DNA of 64,000 bases from Microbacterium enclense. Lineage in GTDB: Bacteria; Actinomycetota; Actinomycetes; Actinomycetales; Microbacteriaceae. The stretch lies in assembly GCF_001456955.1 (NCBI RefSeq), contig NZ_KQ758467.1, positions 124,001 through 188,000 on the forward strand, read 5' to 3'. A model generated the notes under the pieces. That model was not told where the DNA came from, did not search any database, and worked only from the letters and a program-made list of their open reading frames with translations. Made by a program: the position numbers and the translations under genes. Below are positions 7,057 to 16,785 of the stretch, piece by piece (positions within the stretch are counted from its first letter, which is position 1; every line of letters begins with the position of its first letter).

Positions 7057-8024
7057 CCCTTGACTCCCGAGGCCGCGATGCTGCTGACGAACGCGCGCTG
7101 GAAGACGAGGAACACGATCAGCACGGGCAGGGTGATGAGCGAGGTGTAGGCCATGACCTCACCCCACGCGGTGTTGAGCTGGAAGAAGTACTGCATACCG
7201 ACCATGACGGGTCGCAGCTCCTCCTTCTGCACGACCATGAGGGGCCACAGGTACTGGTTCCACGCCGGCAGGAAGGTGAGGATCGCCACCGTCGCGAACG
7301 CCGGGCCCGACAGCGGCACGATGATGCGGCGGTAGATGGTGAACCAGCTCGCCCCGTCGATGCGGGCGGCCTCGTCGAGCGACTGGGGGATGGTGGAGAA
7401 GTACTGCGCGAACAGGAAGATCGAGAACGCGTTCGCGATGAACGGCACGATCTGCACCTCGTAGGTGTTCAGCCAGCCGAAGTCGTACTTCAGCACGCCG
7501 CCCTCCATCACCAGGGTCGGCAGCTGGTTGACCCAGTAGACCATGGGCACGGCGATCGTCTCGAACGGGACGATGAGGGTCGCGATGATCAGGGCGAGCA
7601 CGACGACCCGGCCCTTCCAGCGCAGGCGGGAGAGGGCGAAACCGGCGAGGGAGTTCACGATCAGACCGAGACCCACGGTGAGGACCGTGACGAGGATCGA
7701 GTTGAACAGGAACTGCGCCACCGGCACGCGATCGAAGACGCCGAAGTAGTTGTCGAGGCTGATCTCGCCGGTGGGCAGGAACGCCGCGGGCGAGTTGATG
7801 TCACGGAGGATCTGCGCGTCGGGCTTGAGGCTCGAGACGAACATGAAGACCAGCGGGAAGAGGAAGAACACCGCGAGGATCGACATCGACACGTACGTGA
7901 GGATGCGGCCGTTGCGGCCCTCGGAGGAGCGGGTGCGCGTGCGGCCGGACGAGGCCTGACGTGCGGGGCGCGCGGGGCGCGCGGCGCGGGCGGCGCCGCC
8001 GGGGCGCTCGAGGGTGCTGGTCAT
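7053..8024 (-). CDS. Carbohydrate ABC transporter permease, MalG type
   Basis: A 323-residue inner-membrane permease with about six transmembrane helices and the EAA loop (EAARIDGASWFTIYRRIIVP) that docks the ATPase. The N-terminal 35 residues are Arg/Ala-rich and cytoplasmic. It pairs with the MalF-type permease directly upstream (1-bp gap) and the lipoprotein. As usual for actinobacterial sugar importers of this class, no dedicated ATPase gene is nearby, so a shared MsiK-like ATPase elsewhere would energise it (inference). Confidence 0.92.
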   Translation of the reverse strand: MTSTLERPGGAARAARPARPARQASSGRTRTRSSEGRNGRILTYVSMSILAVFFLFPLVFMFVSSLKPDAQILRDINSPAAFLPTGEISLDNYFGVFDRVPVAQFLFNSILVTVLTVGLGLIVNSLAGFALSRLRWKGRVVVLALIIATLIVPFETIAVPMVYWVNQLPTLVMEGGVLKYDFGWLNTYEVQIVPFIANAFSIFLFAQYFSTIPQSLDEAARIDGASWFTIYRRIIVPLSGPAFATVAILTFLPAWNQYLWPLMVVQKEELRPVMVGMQYFFQLNTAWGEVMAYTSLITLPVLIVFLVFQRAFVSSIAASGVKG

Positions 8025-8025
8025 G

Positions 8026-8967
8026 TCAGTTCTTCTCTCGGGTCAACCAGCGCTGGATGAGCGCGATGATGAGCACGGCGACGAAGAACAGCAGGGAGAT
8101 GGAGGCGGCGTAGCCGATCTCCTGCTGCTCGTAGCCCTTGCGCACGGCGTGGAACACGACGGTCGAGGTCGAGTTCAGGGGACCGCCCTGGGTCATCACG
8201 TCGACCTGCACGAACAGGCCGAGGGCGGCGATGGTGATCGTGACGAGGACGAACACCATGGTGGGACGAAGACCCGGCCAGGTGACGTTGGTGAACTGGC
8301 GCCAGCGGCTGGCGCCGTCCATGCGAGCGGCCTCGTACAGCTCTTCGGGGATGGTCTGCAGGCCCGCGAGCCAGATGATCATGTGGAAGCCGACGGCCTG
8401 CCAGATCGACAGCACGATGATGGCCGGCAACGCGGTGCTCGGGTCGTTCAGCCAGTCCGCGCCCTGCAGGGCGCCGAAGGTGAGCGTGTCGATCATCGAG
8501 TTGATGAGGCCGTCGCTCTGGTACATGAAGCGCCACAGGATCGACACGACCACGATCGAGGTCACGACCGGGATGAAGAAGACGACCCGGAAGAACGTCG
8601 TGCCGCGCAGGCGCTGGTTCACCAGCACCGCGAGCAGCAGCCCGAGGCCCGCCTGGACGGGGACCACGACGATCGCGAACAGGAACGTGTTGAGCGCCGA
8701 CTGCAGGAACACCGGGTCGGCGGTGAAGGCCCGGAAGAAGTTGTCGAGACCGACGAAGCGCGGCGGGTTCGGCGAGATCAGACGGGCGTTGGTGAACGAC
8801 AGCGTGAAGGCCAGCAGCACGGGGACGATCAGGAAGAGCAGGAGCAGGAGGGCTGCGGGGGCCATCATCGCCAGGCCCGCCCACGTCTCGCGTCCGCGGG
8901 ACGAGCGGAAGCGGCTGAGGGATCGGCGCGGCTGCTTCGCCGCGGCGACCGGAGGAGACACGGTCAT
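8026..8967 (-). CDS. Carbohydrate ABC transporter permease, MalF type
   Basis: A 313-residue permease, first of the pair. A hydrophobic N-terminal helix (MMAPAALLLLLFLIVPVLLA) is followed by about five more helices and the EAA loop EELYEAARMDGASRWRQF. The start ATG at 8967 has AAGAAG upstream. A strong hairpin separates it from the binding-protein gene, which would let the lipoprotein be made in excess. Confidence 0.92.
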   Translation of the reverse strand: MTVSPPVAAAKQPRRSLSRFRSSRGRETWAGLAMMAPAALLLLLFLIVPVLLAFTLSFTNARLISPNPPRFVGLDNFFRAFTADPVFLQSALNTFLFAIVVVPVQAGLGLLLAVLVNQRLRGTTFFRVVFFIPVVTSIVVVSILWRFMYQSDGLINSMIDTLTFGALQGADWLNDPSTALPAIIVLSIWQAVGFHMIIWLAGLQTIPEELYEAARMDGASRWRQFTNVTWPGLRPTMVFVLVTITIAALGLFVQVDVMTQGGPLNSTSTVVFHAVRKGYEQQEIGYAASISLLFFVAVLIIALIQRWLTREKN

Positions 8968-8993
8968 CAGGTTCTTCTTTCGCGGGTCGCGGC

Positions 8994-9014
8994 GGGGGCC
9001 CGGGAAGGGCCCCC
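8994..9014 (-). other. Hairpin between binding-protein and permease genes
   Basis: Perfect 8-bp stem GGGGGCCC/GGGCCCCC with a 5-nt loop in the 63-bp gap. Typical of partial terminators or mRNA stabilisers after solute-binding-protein genes. Confidence 0.6.
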
Positions 9015-9030
9015 ACCGCTGGGCGCGGCG

Positions 9031-10323
9031 TTACTTCGCGCCGTAGCCGTCGTTGGACTCGATGTTGGTGTCGATCTCGGTGACCGCGGCATCCAGGGCC
9101 GACTGCACGTCGGCGCCGTTCATGATGTCTTTGGCCGCCGTCTCGAACGTGGTCGAGATCACCGCGTAGGCGGGGGTCTCGGGACGAAGCACGGCGTACT
9201 CCTTCGAGAACTCCGCGAACGGACGCAGGGCGCCGTCGGTGGAGTTGAAGTACTTCGACGCCTCGGTGGCCGCCTCGGTGGCGGGGATCACGAGCTGCTC
9301 GTCGGCGAACTGGGTGATGTACTTGTCGTCGAAGCTGAACTCCAGGTACTCACGCGCGCCCTCGGGGTCGCTGCACGAGGCCGAGATGCCCCACTGCCAC
9401 GAACCGCCACCGATCTTGGGGCCGTTGCCGAGGTCCGGCGGCGGGAGGATCAGCAGGTCGTCGCCGACGGCATCCACCGACGCGAGACCGTTCCACACGC
9501 CGGTGTAGCTGAGCGCGACCTTACCGTCGACGAACTCCTGGTTGCCCACGGTTCCGCCGCTGTTGGCGTAGCCCTTCTTGAACAGGTCCTGGAACCAGGT
9601 GCCCCACTTCACGGCATCCGGTCCGTTGAGGGCACCGTCGGCCGAGAGCATGGTGTCGCGGTCGATGAGGTCTCCGCCGAAGCTCTGCAGGAACGGGGAG
9701 TAGGCGTAGGGCCACCACTCGCCCTTGTCCTCGGCGCCGAGGTCGATGGGGGTGTCGTAGCCGGCGGCCTTGAGGGTCGCCAGTGCCGCGTCGAACTCAT
9801 CGGCGGTCCAGGGCTGCTCGATGGTGGGGATGCGGATGCCGTTGGCGTCGAGCACCGACTTGCGGGCGAAGATGCCCAGTGCGGCATCCCAGTAGCCGGC
9901 CGAGTAGATCTCGTCGTTGTACTTGCCGACCGCGGTCGGAAGGAGCTTGTCGGTGATGTCGCTGGAGATGTTCAGCGGCTGCAGGTAGTTCGCCCACGCC
10001 CAGTTGGGCATGATGGGGCCGTCGAGGTCGAGCAGGCAGGGCAGGTCGCCCGAGGCCGCCGCCGCCACGATCGCGTCGTTGTAGGCGCCCTGCGGGAACG
10101 ACTCGGTCTTCACCTCGTACTTGTCCTGCGAGGCGTTGTAATCGCTGATGATCTGCTGGTAGACCGCGAGCTCGGCGGGGTTGCCGGCGGAGTGGGTCCA
10201 CATGGTGAGCACGGTCCGACCGTCTTCGGTCGTCGCACCACCCTGGCCGGCCTGGCCGCAGCCGGTCAGCGCGAGCGCTGCGACGACACCGGTCGCCGCG
10301 AGCGGGATGAAGGACTTCTTCAT
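9031..10323 (-). CDS. Sugar-binding lipoprotein (ABC importer)
   Basis: A 430-residue extracellular solute-binding protein of the family 1 (maltose/multi-sugar) class. It has a lipoprotein signal: MKKSFIPLAATGVVAALALT then the lipobox ALTGC, so the mature protein is anchored through Cys 22. The body shows the usual TMWTHSAGNPAE start, a GEWWPYAYSPFLQSFGG region and KVALSYTGVWN. The ATG at 10323 follows AAAGGA. It captures the operon's substrate, by context a fructo-oligosaccharide or sucrose. Confidence 0.93.
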   Translation of the reverse strand: MKKSFIPLAATGVVAALALTGCGQAGQGGATTEDGRTVLTMWTHSAGNPAELAVYQQIISDYNASQDKYEVKTESFPQGAYNDAIVAAAASGDLPCLLDLDGPIMPNWAWANYLQPLNISSDITDKLLPTAVGKYNDEIYSAGYWDAALGIFARKSVLDANGIRIPTIEQPWTADEFDAALATLKAAGYDTPIDLGAEDKGEWWPYAYSPFLQSFGGDLIDRDTMLSADGALNGPDAVKWGTWFQDLFKKGYANSGGTVGNQEFVDGKVALSYTGVWNGLASVDAVGDDLLILPPPDLGNGPKIGGGSWQWGISASCSDPEGAREYLEFSFDDKYITQFADEQLVIPATEAATEASKYFNSTDGALRPFAEFSKEYAVLRPETPAYAVISTTFETAAKDIMNGADVQSALDAAVTEIDTNIESNDGYGAK

Positions 10324-10386
10324 CGTGTTCCTTTCGAGTGGGCGGCGACATCGCTGTCGCCGGAGAGGGGGCCGCGTGGTGCGGCG

Positions 10387-11439
10387 TCAGTCCGTGACCC
10401 GGGTGTCCCGCGCGCTGCCGAGGGGCGCGGGAGGGCCGACGGAAGCCCGACGGACGATCGGGCAGTCCATGAGGTGGGGGGATTCGGTGTCCGCCTCGCG
10501 GAGGCCGAGGGCGACCTCCATGGCCCAGCGGCCCATGGCCGCGTGGGGGAGCGAGACGGTGGTCAGGGGCGGATCGAGTTCCGCCGCGACCAGCTGCTGG
10601 TCGTCGTAGCCGACGATCGACAGGTCTTCGGGGATCCGGATGCCGCGGCGGTGCGCCCACATGACGACACCCGCGGCGATGCGGTCGTTGAAGGCGAAGA
10701 TGCCGGTGGGCCGCTCGTCTTCGGGGAGGGCCATGAGCTCGGCGATCGCGAGCTGTCCGCCGGCGGCGGCGGTCTCGGCGAACACGTGCAGCGAGGCGTC
10801 GGGTTCGACGCCGGCCTCGGTGAGCACGTCGATGTAGCCCTGCAGGCGCAGCTGGGCGGCGACGGGACGGTCGGCGTCGCCGTCGTCGATGTACGCGATG
10901 CGGGTGTGACCGGCGTCGACGAGCTCCTGCGTCGCGGCGCGGCCCCCGGCGTAGTCGTCGGGGACGACGGCCGGATACCCGCCGCCCTCGGGGCGGCAGT
11001 CGAGGAAGACGGTGCCCGCGGGGAGCCCGGCGGGCGCCGGCATGACGCGGTGGTACATCGAGGCGTAGACCATGCCGTCGACGCGGTGGTTGACGAGGGT
11101 CGAGATCGCGTCGGACTCGATCTCCGGGTGGCCGTCGGTGTCGACGAGGATGACGAGCCGGCCGTTCTCGCGGGCCACTTCCTGCGCACCGGCGAGCATG
11201 CGGCCGGCGAAGGGGGTGGTGGCGATGCGGTCGGAGACGAGGCCGATGGTGCCGGTGACGCGGGTGCGCAGGCTCCGAGCGATCGGGTTGGGCAAGTAGC
11301 CGACCTCGTCGGCGACGCGGCGGACCCGCTCCTTGGTCTCGTCGGAGATGCGGGACTCGGCGTCGTTCAGCACGAGCGAGACGGTCGCGGGAGAGACTCC
11401 GGCCGCTTTCGCGACGTCGGCGAGACGCACTCGAGTCAT
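10387..11439 (-). CDS. LacI-family repressor of the fructoside operon
   Basis: A 350-residue LacI regulator with an N-terminal helix-turn-helix LADVAKAAGVSPATVSLVLN and hinge YLPNPIARSLR, then a sugar-binding core ending with VGYDDQQLVAAELDPPLTTV. Start MTRVRLADV at 11439 has GGTGGAG upstream; an in-frame upstream ATG adds only five residues. It is the first minus-strand gene of the locus, 63 bp ahead of the lipoprotein gene (that gap holds a small GGCGACA hairpin at 10344-10361). Two LacI-type dyads lie just upstream, so autoregulation of the whole operon is likely. Confidence 0.93.
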   Translation of the reverse strand: MTRVRLADVAKAAGVSPATVSLVLNDAESRISDETKERVRRVADEVGYLPNPIARSLRTRVTGTIGLVSDRIATTPFAGRMLAGAQEVARENGRLVILVDTDGHPEIESDAISTLVNHRVDGMVYASMYHRVMPAPAGLPAGTVFLDCRPEGGGYPAVVPDDYAGGRAATQELVDAGHTRIAYIDDGDADRPVAAQLRLQGYIDVLTEAGVEPDASLHVFAETAAAGGQLAIAELMALPEDERPTGIFAFNDRIAAGVVMWAHRRGIRIPEDLSIVGYDDQQLVAAELDPPLTTVSLPHAAMGRWAMEVALGLREADTESPHLMDCPIVRRASVGPPAPLGSARDTRVTD

Positions 11440-11459
11440 CGCTCCACCCTCCATTGGAT

Positions 11460-11492
11460 AATCGATTTACCTTGCCGATAAAACGATTTATC
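11460..11492 (-). promoter_or_regulatory. Tandem LacI-type operators
   Basis: Two AT-rich dyads with a CG centre: AATCGATT at 11460-11467 (inside a wider imperfect palindrome) and GATAAAACGATTTATC at 11477-11492 (6 of 7 arm positions pair). They stand out sharply from the GC-rich surroundings, directly upstream of the lacI start. Confidence 0.65.
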
Positions 11493-11499
11493 AGCGACC

Positions 11500-11930
11500 G
11501 AGATCAGTGTGGGGTCTCGGATGCCACGGTGTCAAGTAACAGAACGGCAACGGTAGTGGCGGGGTGGTGGCGGGGCGCCGCGAAGTGGACGCGCGGAGGT
11601 GCGCGGGGTGCGCGGGGTGGGGTTTCAGTGCGCGCTGTGGCTGTGGATGTGGGGGTGGGGGTGGCGTCGAGGCAGCGGGGCCGGGGCAGCGGGGCCGGGG
11701 CGGCGGGGCCGGGGCGGCGGGGCCGGGGCGGCGGTGTGTGTCGCGGAGGGTGCGCGAGGCCGGGGCGGCGGGGTGTGTTGCGCGGTCGGGGCGCGGGGCC
11801 GCGTCGCTACCCGCGAGGCCGTTCATGATCGCTGAGGCCGCACGCGATTGTCGAGGCCGCATGCGATGGACGTCAAACGGGTGCGTCTTCGACGAACGAG
11901 TGCGGCCTCGGGTTGGATGCCGGGCCGCCG
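11500..11930. repeat. G-rich low-complexity spacer with 14-bp tandem units and inverted words
   Basis: No gene is supported between the LacI operators and the permease end at 11971. Four 14-bp units of GGGGCCGGGGCGGC type run from 11677 to 11732 inside strongly G-biased sequence, potentially G-quadruplex forming. Then GAGGCCGCA plus CGAT occurs twice forward (about 11834 and 11853) and TGCGGCCTCG once reversed (11901-11910). Confidence 0.55.
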
Positions 11931-11970
11931 CCCGCCGGACGCCCGCCCCGTCCCGACGCCGCCCCGGGCG

Positions 11971-13308
11971 TCAGGCGGGGTCGCCGCCCAACGGACCCAC
12001 GGCGGGGATCGGCCCGCCGTCGTCGGCGCCGGTCTTGCGGGCGCGGGCGATGGCGTTGCCGAGGTGGTAGATCACCAGGGCCGCGACCGAGCCGAGCACG
12101 ATGGCGCCGAGCTGGAACTGCCCGAACTGCATCGAGAAGCCGGCGATCGCCATCACCAGCGACACGGCGCCGGTGTATTGGTTGACCGGGCGCGAGAAGT
12201 CGACCCGGTTGTCGACCCAGATCTTGATGCCGATGATGCCGATCAGGCCGTACAGAGCGGTCGTCACGCCGCCGAGCACCCCGGGCGGGATGGTGTTGAA
12301 CACCGCGCCGACCTTGGGCGACAGGCTGAGCAGGATCGCGGTGAGACCGGCGACCCAGTAGACGGCGGTCGAGTAGACGCGGGTGGCCGCCATGACGCCG
12401 ATGTTCTCGCCGTACGTGGTGGTGCCCGAGCCGCCGAACGAACCAGCGAGCGTCGTGGCGACACCGTCGGCGATGAGCGCGCGACCGGTGGAGCGGTTGG
12501 CCGTGGCATCCGTCATCGCGGCGACTCCGCGCACGTGACCGACGTTCTCGGCCACGAGCACCAGCACCACGGGCAGGAACATCGCGATGACCGACCAGGT
12601 GCCGGCCGAGGCGAAGTCGGGGAAGCGGAACTCGGGCAGTCCGACCCACGGGGCCGCCTCGACCGCCGCGAAGTCGATCAGCTGCTCACCCGTCGCGAGC
12701 TGGATCAGCACGGTCGCGACGTATCCGACGATGACGCCGAGGAAGATCGAGATCCGCCCGAGGAAGCCGCGGAACAGCACGCTGAACAGGATGACGGCGA
12801 TCAGCGTGATCGCCGCGGGCAGGGGCTGCACCTGGAAGCTCGACCAGGCCACGGGCGCCAGGTTGAAGCCGATCAGCGCCACGATCGCGCCGGCGACGAC
12901 GGGCGGCATGACCCGGTCCACCCAGCCGAGACCGACGAACTGCACGAGGAAGCCGACCGCCGCCAGCAGCACGCCGACCGCGACGATGCCCGCGAGCGCC
13001 GAGCCCGTGCCGGCCATGGTCGTGGCGGCGGTGATCGGCGCGATGAAGGCGAACGACGAGCCCAGGTAGCTGGGGAGGCGGTTCTTGGTGATGAGCAGGA
13101 ACAGCAACGTGCCCACGCCCGAGAACAGCAGCGTCGTCGACACCGGGAAGCCGGTGAGCACCGGCACGAGGAAGGTCGCACCGAACATCGCGACGACGTG
13201 CTGCAGGCCGATCGCGACCGTCGCGCCCCAGTTGAGCCGTTCGCCGGGGCCGACGACGGCCCCGGGTTCGACGGTGCGGCCGTTGCCGTGCAGTTTCCAG
13301 CGGAACAT
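11971..13308 (-). CDS. uraA: Uracil/xanthine permease (NCS2 family)
   Basis: A 445-residue membrane protein with about 14 helices. Signature segments of NCS2 nucleobase transporters are present: LQHVVAMFGATFLVPVLTG near the N-terminus, GSSFAFIAPI, VLVAENVGHVRG (conserved Glu and His of the uracil site) and SGTTTYGENIGVMAATRVYS (second conserved Glu). It imports uracil, or possibly xanthine, with protons. No nucleotide-salvage gene is adjacent, although purC lies downstream on the same strand beyond a repeat. The symbol is by family; substrate not certain. Confidence 0.88.
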   Translation of the reverse strand: MFRWKLHGNGRTVEPGAVVGPGERLNWGATVAIGLQHVVAMFGATFLVPVLTGFPVSTTLLFSGVGTLLFLLITKNRLPSYLGSSFAFIAPITAATTMAGTGSALAGIVAVGVLLAAVGFLVQFVGLGWVDRVMPPVVAGAIVALIGFNLAPVAWSSFQVQPLPAAITLIAVILFSVLFRGFLGRISIFLGVIVGYVATVLIQLATGEQLIDFAAVEAAPWVGLPEFRFPDFASAGTWSVIAMFLPVVLVLVAENVGHVRGVAAMTDATANRSTGRALIADGVATTLAGSFGGSGTTTYGENIGVMAATRVYSTAVYWVAGLTAILLSLSPKVGAVFNTIPPGVLGGVTTALYGLIGIIGIKIWVDNRVDFSRPVNQYTGAVSLVMAIAGFSMQFGQFQLGAIVLGSVAALVIYHLGNAIARARKTGADDGGPIPAVGPLGGDPA

Positions 13309-13342
13309 GGGGCTCCTCGGTGGGGGTAGTGGGTCGGGGTCC

Positions 13343-13494
13343 CTTCGACAGGCTCAGGGACCGGTGCATAGGCTCAGGGGCCGGTGCTCAGGCTCAGGGA
13401 CCGGTGCTCAGGCTCAGGGACCGGTGCTCAGGCTGCGGGACGGGGCTCGGGCTTCCTCGTTCGCGGCGCGGAGCGGTGGCTGAGCCTGTCGAAG
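13343..13494. repeat. CTTCGACAGGCTCAGG inverted arms around a 20-bp tandem repeat
   Basis: Perfect 15-bp arms CTTCGACAGGCTCAG (13343-13357) and its complement (13480-13494) bracket the spacer between uraA and purC. Within it a 20-bp unit (CAGGCTCAGGGACCGGTGCT) is repeated four times head to tail from 13349 to 13428, plus a partial fifth. Similar words recur at 44133-44267. Confidence 0.7.
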
Positions 13495-13508
13495 CCTCCG
13501 CGGGCGGA

Positions 13509-14441
13509 TCAGGATGCCGTGAGCAGGCGCAGCAGATCGGCGTAGCGCTCACGAGTGCGCTCGACGATCTCGGCGGGCAGCGCGGGCGGGTCGCCCTGCT
13601 TGTCCCAGTTCGCGGCGAGCCAGTCGCGCACGATCTGCTTGTCGAAGCTCGCCATGCGCTCGGCGGGCGTGGTGCCGGTGCGCCAGGCTTCGGCATCCCA
13701 ATATCTCGACGAGTCCGAGGTGAGCACCTCGTCGGCCAGCGTCAGCACGCCGTCGGCGTCGAAGCCGAACTCGAATTTCGTGTCGGCGAGGATCAGGCCG
13801 TGCGCCTCGGCGGTGGCCGACGCGCGGCGGTAGATCTCGAGCGACGCATTGCGCAGGGCCGCAGCGGTCTCGGCGCCGACGAGCTCGACCGAGCGCTCGA
13901 ACGTGATGTTCTCGTCGTGCTCGCCCATCGGTGCCTTGAACGCGGGGGTGTACAGCGGCTCGGGCAGGCGATCGCCGTCGTTCAGGCCTTCGGGGAGCGG
14001 GATGCCGCACACCGTGCCCGCCGCGCGGTACTCCGCCCAGCCCGAGCCGGTCAGGTATCCGCGCACCACGCACTCGATCGGCTGCATGTCGAGGGAGCGG
14101 ACGAGCATCGCGCGTCCCTGCACGGCATCCGGGATCAGGGTCACGGCGTCATCGCCGTCGAGCGCGTGATCGGGCACGAGGTGATTCGGGATGCCGCGCC
14201 CGCCGTCGGCGCCGGCGAGCTGATCGAACCACCACAGGCTCAGGGTCGTCAGCAGCACGCCCTTGTCGGGGATGCCGGGCGAGAGCACGTGGTCGAACGC
14301 GCTGACGCGGTCGCTCGCGACGACGAGCAGGTGCACGGGAGGCGCACCCTCGGCCGTGTCGGCGGGGACGTAGAGGTCGCGCACCTTGCCGGAGTAGATG
14401 TGGCGCCAACCGGGAAGCTCGAGCGGGGGAGCGGAGGTCAC
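13509..14441 (-). CDS. purC: SAICAR synthetase PurC
   Basis: Phosphoribosylaminoimidazole-succinocarboxamide synthase, which joins CAIR and aspartate using ATP in purine synthesis. Motifs: YSGKVRDLYV at the N-terminus, DRVSAFDHVL, ECVVRGYLTGSGW, and LADTKFEFG near the end. The GTG at 14441 is preferred; AATAAT followed by 6 bases precedes it, compatible with a leaderless transcript, and an ATG 51 bases further up would add residues not seen in the family. About 310 residues, typical of the actinobacterial form. purD, purM and purF are also in the window but not adjacent. Confidence 0.95.
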   Translation of the reverse strand: MTSAPPLELPGWRHIYSGKVRDLYVPADTAEGAPPVHLLVVASDRVSAFDHVLSPGIPDKGVLLTTLSLWWFDQLAGADGGRGIPNHLVPDHALDGDDAVTLIPDAVQGRAMLVRSLDMQPIECVVRGYLTGSGWAEYRAAGTVCGIPLPEGLNDGDRLPEPLYTPAFKAPMGEHDENITFERSVELVGAETAAALRNASLEIYRRASATAEAHGLILADTKFEFGFDADGVLTLADEVLTSDSSRYWDAEAWRTGTTPAERMASFDKQIVRDWLAANWDKQGDPPALPAEIVERTRERYADLLRLLTAS

Positions 14442-14551
14442 CCGCTCATTATTGCGGGTGCGACCGGCGCGCGTCGGCGCTGATTGTGTCACACGCCGCC
14501 CTCCGGCGCCTGCCCCCTGGCGGCGGGCCGACCGTGACTACCCTGGATCAG

Positions 14552-16273
14552 ATGACCGAGGCATCCTCAGACTCCACGGCATCCATCGATCCCCATCTGG
14601 GCAGTCGCCACAAGACGATCCGCGGGTGGGTGTTCTGGCCCGCAGCCGCCATCGCTCTGGCGTTCATCGCGTTCGCGATGCTGTTCCCGGCTGCCGCGGA
14701 GGCGACCTTCGGTGCGGTGCAGACCACGATCGTCTCGGCGTTCAACTGGTACTACGTGCTCATCGCGGCGTTCTTCGTGGTGTTCGCCCTCACGATGGGC
14801 TTCAGCCGCTTCGGGTCGATCAAGCTCGGCAAGGACGAGGATGAGCCCGAGTTCTCGACGATGTCGTGGTTCTCGTTGCTGTTCGCCGCCGGCATGGGCA
14901 TCGGACTCGTCTTCTACGGTGTGAGCGAGCCGCTCAGCCACTACGTCGAGCCGCGACCCGGCGTGGAGGGGACGCCGAACCAGCTGGCGCAGCAGGCGAT
15001 GTCGCAGACGTTCCTGCACTGGGGCGTGCACGCGTGGTCGATCTACGTCGTCATCGGCCTGGCGCTCGCCTACGCGTTCCACCGGCGCAAGCGCCCCCGC
15101 ACGATCCGCTGGGCCCTCGAGCCCATCCTCGGCGCCCGTCTCGTGCAAGGGGCGTGGGGCAACGCGATCGATGTCGCGGCCCTCGTCGGAACCCTCTTCG
15201 GCGTCGCCACCTCGCTCGGCCTCGGCGTGATCCAGATCAGCGCCGGGCTCGACTATCTGAACGTCGTCTCGCCGTCGGTCATCAGCGAGGCGATCATCGT
15301 GGGCATCATCACGGGTTTCGTGCTCTTCTCGGTGCTCTCGGGTGTCGGCAAGGGCATGAAGTGGCTCTCGAACATCAACCTCGTCCTCGCCGGGGTGTTG
15401 ATGCTCTACCTGCTGTTCACCGGACCCACCGAGTTCCTCCTGCGCGACGTCGTGCAGTCGATCGGCAACTACATCCAGAACTTCGTGGGCCTGTCGTTCA
15501 CCACGAGCGCCTACTCCGGCGAAGACGGCGTCGCCTGGCAGGGCGCGTGGACCGCCTTCTACTGGGGGTGGTGGATCTCGTGGGCGCCCTTCGTCGGCAT
15601 CTTCATCGCGCGCATCTCGCGCGGCCGCACGGTGCGCGAGTTCGTCACCGGCGTGATCCTGGTGCCCACCCTCGTCGGCATCCTGTGGTTCACCGTGCTC
15701 GGCGGCACCGCGATCTACGGCGAGCTGACCGGGACCGTCTCGCTGGTCGGTGCCGACGGATCCGTCAACGTGTCGACGGCCCTGTTCCAGATGCTCCAGG
15801 GCGTTCCGGGGTCCGTCGTGCTGTCAGTGGGGTTCCTCATCCTCATCGGGATCTTCTTCGTCACCTCGGCCGACTCCGGCGCGCTGGTCATGGGCATGAT
15901 CGCCACGGGCGGCGAAGAGGAGCCCAAGCGCTGGGTGCGCATCTTCTTCACGCTCGCGACCTCGCTCATCGCCTTCGCCCTTCTGCTCGCGGGCGGATTG
16001 ACGGCGTTGCAGACGGCCGCGATCAGCATCGCACTGCCGTTCAGCATCGTGCTGCTCGCCATCTGCGGGGCGACGGTCGTGGCGTTCCGCCGCGAGTTGC
16101 GCGCGTACGACAAGGCCGAACGCGCCCAGCTTCGCGCCTCGATCGGTGAGCATTACGGCCTCGAGGTCGAGGAGCCCAACCAGCGCGGCATCTTCGGCAT
16201 CCCCGTGCGGTGGGGGCGGCGCCTCGTCGTTCCGCCGGCGACCCCGGTCGAGACCCGGTCGGACGCGGATTAG
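14552..16273 (+). CDS. BCCT-family osmolyte transporter
   Basis: Betaine/carnitine/choline transporter of about 573 residues with 12 helices. The aromatic substrate box is recognisable as FYWGWWISWAPFVG, together with MGIGLVFYGVSEPL and the FFVTSADSGALV segment. A hydrophilic C-terminal tail follows the last helix, as in osmosensing members. ATG 14552 is chosen because TACCCT sits exactly 7 bases upstream (leaderless pattern). Divergent from purC. Likely imports glycine betaine or a relative under hyperosmotic stress; the exact solute cannot be read from sequence. Confidence 0.92.
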   Translation: MTEASSDSTASIDPHLGSRHKTIRGWVFWPAAAIALAFIAFAMLFPAAAEATFGAVQTTIVSAFNWYYVLIAAFFVVFALTMGFSRFGSIKLGKDEDEPEFSTMSWFSLLFAAGMGIGLVFYGVSEPLSHYVEPRPGVEGTPNQLAQQAMSQTFLHWGVHAWSIYVVIGLALAYAFHRRKRPRTIRWALEPILGARLVQGAWGNAIDVAALVGTLFGVATSLGLGVIQISAGLDYLNVVSPSVISEAIIVGIITGFVLFSVLSGVGKGMKWLSNINLVLAGVLMLYLLFTGPTEFLLRDVVQSIGNYIQNFVGLSFTTSAYSGEDGVAWQGAWTAFYWGWWISWAPFVGIFIARISRGRTVREFVTGVILVPTLVGILWFTVLGGTAIYGELTGTVSLVGADGSVNVSTALFQMLQGVPGSVVLSVGFLILIGIFFVTSADSGALVMGMIATGGEEEPKRWVRIFFTLATSLIAFALLLAGGLTALQTAAISIALPFSIVLLAICGATVVAFRRELRAYDKAERAQLRASIGEHYGLEVEEPNQRGIFGIPVRWGRRLVVPPATPVETRSDAD

Positions 16274-16730
<457 letters not shown>

Positions 16731-16732
16731 TG

Positions 16733-16750
16733 TATAGTCCATGTGGACTA
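16733..16750 (+). promoter_or_regulatory. PadR operator overlapping a -10 box
   Basis: TAGTCCA-TG-TGGACTA (16735-16750) is a 7-bp perfect dyad whose left arm overlaps TATAGT (16733-16738), a good -10. It lies 35 bases before the PadR start, indicating autorepression of the PadR/exporter operon. Confidence 0.65.
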
Positions 16751-16785
16751 GTCGACACGGACCAACCGCTGAAAGGGGGGATCGG

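Noticed and set aside
8014..11481. A 1155-codon open frame opposite the fructoside operon
   Set aside because: It is antisense to five well-supported genes, and its Asp/Arg/Gly/His-rich content is what the reverse frame of high-GC coding DNA gives.
13349..13440. Possible CRISPR-like array of 20-bp repeats
   Set aside because: The units are head to tail with no spacers and no cas genes are present.
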